A stretch of DNA of 16,620 nucleotides from the NCBI GenBank assembly GCA_035656335.1, contig DASRSS010000198.1, positions 1-16,620 of the forward strand. The letters run 5' to 3'. Under the pieces are notes generated by a model that was not told where the DNA came from, did not search any database, and saw nothing but the letters and a program-made list of their open reading frames with translations. A program made the translations under genes and the position numbers. The stretch is from DASRSS01 sp035656335 (GTDB lineage: Bacteria > Actinomycetota > Actinomycetes > Mycobacteriales > Jatrophihabitantaceae). Positions 12,014 through 16,620 of this stretch are shown piece after piece; position 1 is the stretch's first letter; every line of letters starts with the position of its first letter.

Positions 12014-14689
12014 ATGCAGTCGTTCACCGTCCGTCGGGCGCTCGCCGCAGCCACCGCGCTGGCCGCCGCCGCGGGCATCTCCGTCGTCGTAGCCACGCAG
12101 GCGAGCGCCGCCACGGCGCCGGCCACCGTGAACCTCGCGCCGTCGGCCGCCGCCGTCCGCCCGAGCACCGCCCAGACCTACAGCGGAATCGCACGGGACG
12201 CGTCCGGCGCGGGCGTCAGCGGCGCCAGCGTGACCGTCACCGCGACGCAGAAGGTCAGCTCGCTCCCGCCGAGCAACCCGCTCACCGTCAGCGCGGCCGG
12301 CGCGACGGAGAAGAAGACGCAGAGCGGCCTCCTGACGTACACGTACACCGACACCGTCACGCTCACGACCTCGGCGACCGGCAGCTACAGCTTCGCCGTC
12401 GCGTCCAAGCACGAGGGCACCGTGTCGATCGCGGTCACCAGCGGCACCGCGACGGGCAAGGCGACGCTGGCGGTGTCCGCCGGTGGAAAGGGCGACGCGG
12501 CGGTCCACCTGCTCACCGTGACCCCGACGTCCGCGGCGCAGTGGACGGGCGGCGGAGTGGGCTACACCGTCACCGCGAAGGACTCCAGCGGCAAGGCCGT
12601 GCCGGGCGCGCAGATCGACTACCGCGTCGCGTCCGGGCCGGACGCCAGCGCGAACGGCAGCCACCTGATCTTCGGCAGCACCAACTCGAGCGGCCAGGTG
12701 AGCGGCACGATCGTCAACGACGGGCTCGCCGGAACCGACACGATGGTCTTCTTCGTGGACGCGGGCAGCGTGCCGAGCGCGACCTCGGTGACCAGCTTCT
12801 ACACCGTCCCGGTCAGCACCGCGCTGACCGTCAGCACGCCGTCCGACGGCGGGCCGGCCGCCCTGCGTGACGAGGTGCGCGCCGGCGCGGCGACGTCCGT
12901 GCCGTTCACCGCGACGCTGCGCAACGGCAGCGCGCCGGTCCCGAACGCGGTGATCGTGTTCACGCCGAGCGGAGCTGCGACGGGGGCGCACACCGCGGTC
13001 ACCAACGGCGCCGGTCAGGCCACCGTCAGCATCCCGGTCACCGCCGCGAACGCCGCGGCCGGCAAGAAGCTCAGCGTCGTCGCGTCCGTCGGCGTCGCCG
13101 GCAAGGCGAACTACCGCGAGTCCGCCGCGAAGACGGTCACCTTCACGGCGCCCGCGCCGTACCTGACGTTCACGCCGTCCACGTCCGTGCAGGCGGCCGT
13201 CGGCGGCACCGCCTCGGTCACCGCGCACGTCGTCGACCAGTTCGGCGCCAGCTACCCGTCGCAGTCGCTCACCTGGGCCGTCAACGGGCGCAACGGCGGG
13301 CTGAACGGCACCGTCCACACCGACGCCAGCGGCTCGGCGGTGATCAGCTACACCGACCGCGGCACCTCGGGCACCACCGATACGGTGACCGTCACCGACA
13401 CGACCACCGGTTCGGTGAACAGCAACCCGGCGACCACGAAGTCGGTCACCGTCACGTTCCTGCGCACGGTCACGCCGAGCAAGGTCGGCACGGTCAGCGG
13501 CCTGCCGGTGTCGACGACCGTCAGCTCGACCAACAGCTACCCGGTGTCGACGATCGTCACGAACAGCGACGGCACGGCGCTGACGTTCCAGCCGGTCACG
13601 GTGACCGTCGACCGCGGTTGGGTCGGTGCCGCCGGCACCAGCGTGGCCACCGGCACGAAGAGCTACAAGACCACGACCGACGCCTCCGGCCGGTTCACCG
13701 CTTACGTCGGCTCGACGCAGACCGGAACGCAGACGATTACGATCAGCGCGGGCACGTCCGGCGTCGGCACCGCGTCGCTGCTCTACACCGCGGCGCCCGC
13801 GTACCAGGTGCACCTCGTCCGCGCGAGCGCGTACGTGCCGCCGGCCGGGACGACGAAGTACACGGCGACCGTCCGCGACGAGTACGGCAACGCGGTCGCC
13901 GGCGCGCAGCTGAGGTTCACCTCGACCGGCCCGGCCGCGTTCACCACCGGCACCTCGCCGGTGGCGGCGACGAGCGACTCGACCGGCACGGCCTCGATCA
14001 CGCTGGGTGCCGGCTCGGCCAAGTCGGGCACCGGCACCGTCGTCGCGGCGCTCGCCACCACGCCCGCGCAGGCGTCGGACACCACGCTCCCGCCGACGCC
14101 GTCGTCCAGCGTGAACTACACGATCGGCACGCCCGCGGGTGTCGTCGCGAGCGTCAAGCTCAAGGCGAGCGCCGGGTACGCCGGCGGCACCGAGCACGTC
14201 GTGGGGCTGGTGCGCGACGGCAACGGCAAGCGGCTGGCCCACCGGACGGTGACCTTCACCGTGCGCGGCGCGAACCACGTCCGCAGCACGAAGCTCAAGA
14301 CGAACCAGAACGGCATCGTGGTGCTCACGTACCGCGCCAAGCGGCCGGGCACCGACACGGTCACCGCCGTCTCGTCGTCGGTTCGCGCGACCACGGCCGC
14401 GGTCATCACCGAGCGGCCGCGGCTCACGGCGAGTTCGCCCGCAGCGCACACGGTCCGGCTGGTGCTCACGACGATCCCCCGGATGAAGGGCGAATACGCC
14501 TACCTGTACACGGTCAGCAGCCACCACGTGCGCCGCTATCTCGGCCTGACCCGTACGAACGCGCACGGCGTGGCCGTCTACGAGGTGCAGCACCTCAAAT
14601 CCGGCAAGCGGTACGCGTTCAGCGCCTACCTGGCGAACTTCGCGGTGCCGGAGACGTACGCGAAGACCGTGCGCGTCCGCGTCCAGTGA
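12014..14689 (+). CDS. large secreted Ig-like (Big_1/invasin-type) repeat protein
   Basis: The 891-residue protein starts with a classical signal peptide: 'RR', a hydrophobic Ala-rich core, and a likely cut after ASA at residue 32. About seven Ig-like units follow, beginning near residues 36, 160, 268, 381, 489, 596 and 712. Each carries the Big_1 pattern of 'V.D..G..V.GA.V.F' and 'T...G.A.....' (for example 'VRDEYGNAVAGAQLRFTST'). The last ~92 residues, from ERPRL at 800, form a basic module shared with the protein at 3-656. There is no LPXTG motif, transmembrane tail or enzymatic domain. It is probably an extracellular or wall-associated adhesin-like or stalk protein; the ligand is unknown. 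The ATG has a Shine-Dalgarno AGGGGGA at 6-nt spacing. It converges with the SGNH hydrolase gene, 13 bp apart. Confidence 0.88.
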   Translation: MQSFTVRRALAAATALAAAAGISVVVATQASAATAPATVNLAPSAAAVRPSTAQTYSGIARDASGAGVSGASVTVTATQKVSSLPPSNPLTVSAAGATEKKTQSGLLTYTYTDTVTLTTSATGSYSFAVASKHEGTVSIAVTSGTATGKATLAVSAGGKGDAAVHLLTVTPTSAAQWTGGGVGYTVTAKDSSGKAVPGAQIDYRVASGPDASANGSHLIFGSTNSSGQVSGTIVNDGLAGTDTMVFFVDAGSVPSATSVTSFYTVPVSTALTVSTPSDGGPAALRDEVRAGAATSVPFTATLRNGSAPVPNAVIVFTPSGAATGAHTAVTNGAGQATVSIPVTAANAAAGKKLSVVASVGVAGKANYRESAAKTVTFTAPAPYLTFTPSTSVQAAVGGTASVTAHVVDQFGASYPSQSLTWAVNGRNGGLNGTVHTDASGSAVISYTDRGTSGTTDTVTVTDTTTGSVNSNPATTKSVTVTFLRTVTPSKVGTVSGLPVSTTVSSTNSYPVSTIVTNSDGTALTFQPVTVTVDRGWVGAAGTSVATGTKSYKTTTDASGRFTAYVGSTQTGTQTITISAGTSGVGTASLLYTAAPAYQVHLVRASAYVPPAGTTKYTATVRDEYGNAVAGAQLRFTSTGPAAFTTGTSPVAATSDSTGTASITLGAGSAKSGTGTVVAALATTPAQASDTTLPPTPSSSVNYTIGTPAGVVASVKLKASAGYAGGTEHVVGLVRDGNGKRLAHRTVTFTVRGANHVRSTKLKTNQNGIVVLTYRAKRPGTDTVTAVSSSVRATTAAVITERPRLTASSPAAHTVRLVLTTIPRMKGEYAYLYTVSSHHVRRYLGLTRTNAHGVAVYEVQHLKSGKRYAFSAYLANFAVPETYAKTVRVRVQ

Positions 14690-14702
14690 GCCGGCGAACG
14701 CC

Positions 14703-15539
14703 TCAGCCGAGCTTGGCGGCGAACGCGTTCGCGATCACCTGGTAGCCCTGCGCGTTCGGGTGGATGTTCTGCACCGAGCACATGTAGGTGAGCGTGCAGA
14801 TCGTCTGGACGTTGATCGGCGTGCCCTGCGGCGTCTTGCTGAAGTTCGCGGTCTTGTACGCGGTGAACACGTTGGCGACCTTGAAGCCGTAGAGGCCGTA
14901 CAGGGTCTGCTCGACGGTGTTGATCGCGACGAGCAGCGCGACCGAGGCCGTCGCGACCAGCTCGCCCTGCAGGCCGGTGGTCCAGTACTGCAGGAACGGG
15001 TCGTAGTAGTTCATGCCGATCGACACCGGCGTGCCGTGGTCGGCCTTCTTCAGCGCGGACAGGATCGTGTTCAGGTTCTTGGCGATCGTCCCGATGCCCT
15101 GCAGCACGCAGGCCGCGTCGATCGACCCGCCGGGCGCGCACTTGTCCACGTCGTTGGCGCCGATGTCCAGCGTCAGGTACTTGATCTGGCCGGGGTGCGC
15201 GGTGATGAACGCGACCGCCGCGTTCAGCTGCGAGCCCTCGGCGTAGTTGCAGATGCCGCCGCTGATCATGGACGTGGTGGTCTCGCCGCTGCAGCCGAGG
15301 TTCTGCAGCTGCAGGGAACCGTCCGCCGCGCCGGGCAGCGTCGCGTAGAGGTCGTTCACGTATCCCTCGTCGGTGTCGCCGGCAGGGACCGAGCCGTGCG
15401 CGGGCTGGTAGCCGGCGGCGAGCGAGTCACCGAGCGCGAGGTAGTAGCCGGTCGGGTCGGCCTGCACGGCCGGCGCGGTGACGAGCAGGCCGGCGGTCAG
15501 CGCCGCGGCGGGGAGCAGGGCGATCAGCGGACGGCGCAT
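14703..15539 (-). CDS. secreted SGNH/GDSL-type hydrolase
   Basis: The 278-residue precursor has a signal peptide (1-27, 'MRRPLIALLPAAALTAGLLV', likely cut after VQA). SGNH blocks follow in order: 'LALGDSLAAGY' with nucleophile S39, 'LQNLGCSGETT' with G82, 'DIGANDVDKC' with N129, and 'NIHPNAQGY' with H260. The Asp usually three residues before the His is replaced here (V-Q-N-I-H), so a Ser-His dyad may do the work. Six Cys residues suggest disulphides, as in secreted Streptomyces lipases. It would hydrolyse an ester outside the cell; the substrate is unknown. ATG 15539 is chosen because the signal peptide starts there and GAGGAG (15553-15548) lies 8 nt upstream. It diverges from ubiE. Confidence 0.9.
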   Translation of the reverse strand: MRRPLIALLPAAALTAGLLVTAPAVQADPTGYYLALGDSLAAGYQPAHGSVPAGDTDEGYVNDLYATLPGAADGSLQLQNLGCSGETTTSMISGGICNYAEGSQLNAAVAFITAHPGQIKYLTLDIGANDVDKCAPGGSIDAACVLQGIGTIAKNLNTILSALKKADHGTPVSIGMNYYDPFLQYWTTGLQGELVATASVALLVAINTVEQTLYGLYGFKVANVFTAYKTANFSKTPQGTPINVQTICTLTYMCSVQNIHPNAQGYQVIANAFAAKLG

Positions 15540-15547
15540 GGCGGGAA

Positions 15548-15553
15548 CTCCTC
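15548..15553 (-). promoter_or_regulatory. ribosome binding site of the SGNH hydrolase
   Basis: GAGGAG on the minus strand lies 8 nt before ATG 15539. It decides this start over an in-frame ATG 52 codons upstream, which would add non-signal-like residues and run through the divergent promoter region. Confidence 0.65.
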
Positions 15554-15662
15554 GGGTCGGGGGCGGCAATAGGATCGAGGTATCAGCGGGCCGACGCAAC
15601 TCGGCGCGCCCGCTGGACGTAACGGCCCGACCCTTTGCCCCCTGACGTCCCGGAGCACCGTT

Positions 15663-16406
15663 TTGAGCAGAGCGACCCTGGCCAAGCAGCCACACGACGT
15701 GGCGGCCATGTTCGACGGCGTCGCCCGCCGCTACGACGTGACGAACACCGTGCTCTCCCTCGGCCTGGACCGGTTGTGGCGCAAGCGCACCCGCCAGGTG
15801 CTGCAGCTGCGTCCCGGTGAGCTGGTACTGGACCTCGCCGCCGGCACCGGGGTCTCGACCGCCGAGCTGCAGCGCTCCGGCGCGCGGGCGGTCGCCTGCG
15901 ACTTCTCACTCGGCATGTTGCGCGCGGGACGGGCGAACAAGCGCCGCCGCAGCGTCCGCTTCGTGGCCGGTGACGGCACCCGGCTGCCGTTCGCCTCCGG
16001 GACGTTCGACGCGGTCACGATCAGCTTCGGGCTGCGCAACATCGTGGACGTGCCGCGCGCGCTCGCCGAGATGGCCCGCGTGGTCCGTCCCGGTGGCCGG
16101 CTGGTCGTGTGCGAGTTCAGCCGGCCGGTGTGGGCGCCGTTCCGGGTGCTGTACCTGAACTACCTGATGCGGCTGCTGCCGTGGATCGCGCGACGGGTGT
16201 CGTCCAACCCGGACGCGTACGTGTACCTGGCCGAGTCGATCCGGGCCTGGCCCGGGCAGAAGGAGCTCGGCCGCATGATCGCCGAGGCCGGCTGGCGCGA
16301 CGTGCGCTACCGGAACCTGACGTTCGGCGTGGTCGCGCTGCACCTGGCCGAGCGCGCCGGTTCTGCCGGACGCGCCGAACCCGCCGAACGTGCCGAGCGT
16401 GGCTGA
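15663..16406 (+). CDS. ubiE: demethylmenaquinone methyltransferase
   Basis: The 247-residue SAM-dependent methyltransferase starts 'SRATLAKQPHDVAAMFDGVARRYD', the standard N-terminus of actinobacterial UbiE/MenG. It has the SAM-binding motif 'LVLDLAAGTG' (54-63), an acidic residue at D80, 'GDGTRLPF' (103-110), the family signature around 'VTISFGLRN' (118-126) and 'RPGGRLVVCEFSRP' (142-155), and 'ESIRAWPGQKEL' near the end. It methylates demethylmenaquinone to menaquinone, the last step shared by the classical and futalosine routes. The TTG at 15663 has GGAG (15652-15655) at 7-nt spacing. The C-terminal 'AGSAGRAEPAERAERG' is a low-complexity tail. The next gene overlaps it by 8 bp, suggesting translational coupling. 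The gene is also called menG or menH. Confidence 0.94.
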   Translation: MSRATLAKQPHDVAAMFDGVARRYDVTNTVLSLGLDRLWRKRTRQVLQLRPGELVLDLAAGTGVSTAELQRSGARAVACDFSLGMLRAGRANKRRRSVRFVAGDGTRLPFASGTFDAVTISFGLRNIVDVPRALAEMARVVRPGGRLVVCEFSRPVWAPFRVLYLNYLMRLLPWIARRVSSNPDAYVYLAESIRAWPGQKELGRMIAEAGWRDVRYRNLTFGVVALHLAERAGSAGRAEPAERAERG

Positions 16407-16620
16407 ACCGCTGACCGGGCCCGGTCCGGTGCGCTGCTCCGTGCTGTCCGCCGAACGGGACGAGCCGATGCTCGGAACCGCGTTCACCGAGCCCGGCGTA
16501 CTGCTGGTCGAGCAGCCGGGGCCGTGGGGTCACGCCGGCCTGAGCGCCTCGCGCTTCGACCCGGCCGTGGCCGAGGCGCTGGCGGTGCGGGCGCGGTCGG
16601 CCGGCCTGCGCGTGCTGGCG
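16399..16620 (+). CDS. sucrase/ferredoxin-like protein, N-terminal part (3' end outside window)
   Basis: About 74 residues are visible. They begin MAEPLTGPGPVRCSVLSAERDEP and continue 'GTAFTEPGVLLVEQPGPWG', then 'ARSAGLRVLA' at the edge. 'CS..A...EP..GTA' followed by 'LLVE.PGPWG' is the start of the sucrase/ferredoxin-like family, which has a thioredoxin-fold ferredoxin-like domain further on. The physiological role is unclear. GTG 16399 overlaps the ubiE stop by 8 bp; GTG 16390 is a possible alternative. Co-transcription with ubiE is likely. Confidence 0.72.
   Translation, partial: MAEPLTGPGPVRCSVLSAERDEPMLGTAFTEPGVLLVEQPGPWGHAGLSASRFDPAVAEALAVRARSAGLRVLA

Noticed and set aside
11714..14593. 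959-codon open frame antisense to the Ig-repeat protein
   Set aside because: Its composition is a mirror of Thr/Val/Ser codons (Arg, Gly and Asp runs) with no domain, and the sense frame has clear family motifs and a signal peptide.
1..16620. CRISPR array, tRNA, rRNA or transposase genes
   Set aside because: No regularly spaced direct repeats, cloverleaf-like sequences, rRNA segments or transposase motifs were seen on either strand by eye.

Overview
The window is about 70% G+C, uses GTG and TTG start codons freely, and has many long antisense open frames. It encodes the futalosine route to menaquinone and a DUF4229 protein. Together these point to a high-GC actinomycete (Actinomycetota). The secreted Ig-like proteins and the retron-like reverse transcriptase do not narrow this to a genus.

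Layout, left to right: the 3' end of a secreted repeat protein (3-656); mqnE (706-1860); a 17-bp inverted repeat; a small DUF4229 membrane protein (1999-2304); a minus-strand retron-type reverse transcriptase (2310-3638) with a highly structured upstream region (3720-3858); a divergent Ig-like/IPT protein without a signal peptide (3969-5141); a minus-strand pair, inositol-monophosphatase-like (5732-6499) then a sensorless histidine kinase (5142-5735); mqnA (6571-7419); a roughly 390-bp structured non-coding stretch; a winged-helix/nucleotidyltransferase-fold protein (7814-8416); mqnC (8426-9598); a minus-strand fatty acid desaturase (9630-10670); a DMT-type transporter (10990-11853); a 891-residue secreted Ig-repeat protein (12014-14689); a minus-strand secreted SGNH hydrolase (14703-15539); a UbiE/MenG methyltransferase (15663-16406); and the start of a sucrase/ferredoxin-like gene (16399 to the edge).

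The metabolic theme is menaquinone. MqnA makes 3-[(1-carboxyvinyl)oxy]benzoate from chorismate, MqnE turns it into aminodeoxyfutalosine, MqnC cyclises dehypoxanthine futalosine, and UbiE/MenG does the last ring methylation. The hydrolase (MqnB), MqnD, and the prenyl-transfer and decarboxylation steps are not in the window. The mqn genes are separated by unrelated genes, and each has its own -10 box 6-7 nt before the start codon, which suggests leaderless transcripts.

The strongest candidate for an undescribed system is the reverse transcriptase locus. On its coding strand, a 9-bp inverted repeat (a1/a2-like) encloses three short stem-loops and one longer hairpin, directly upstream of a YVDD reverse transcriptase with a roughly 105-residue N-terminal extension. 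This resembles a retron msr-msd, but no effector gene adjoins it, and the neighbouring Ig-like gene looks 5'-truncated at the locus boundary. Everything here is read by eye; no database search was run.
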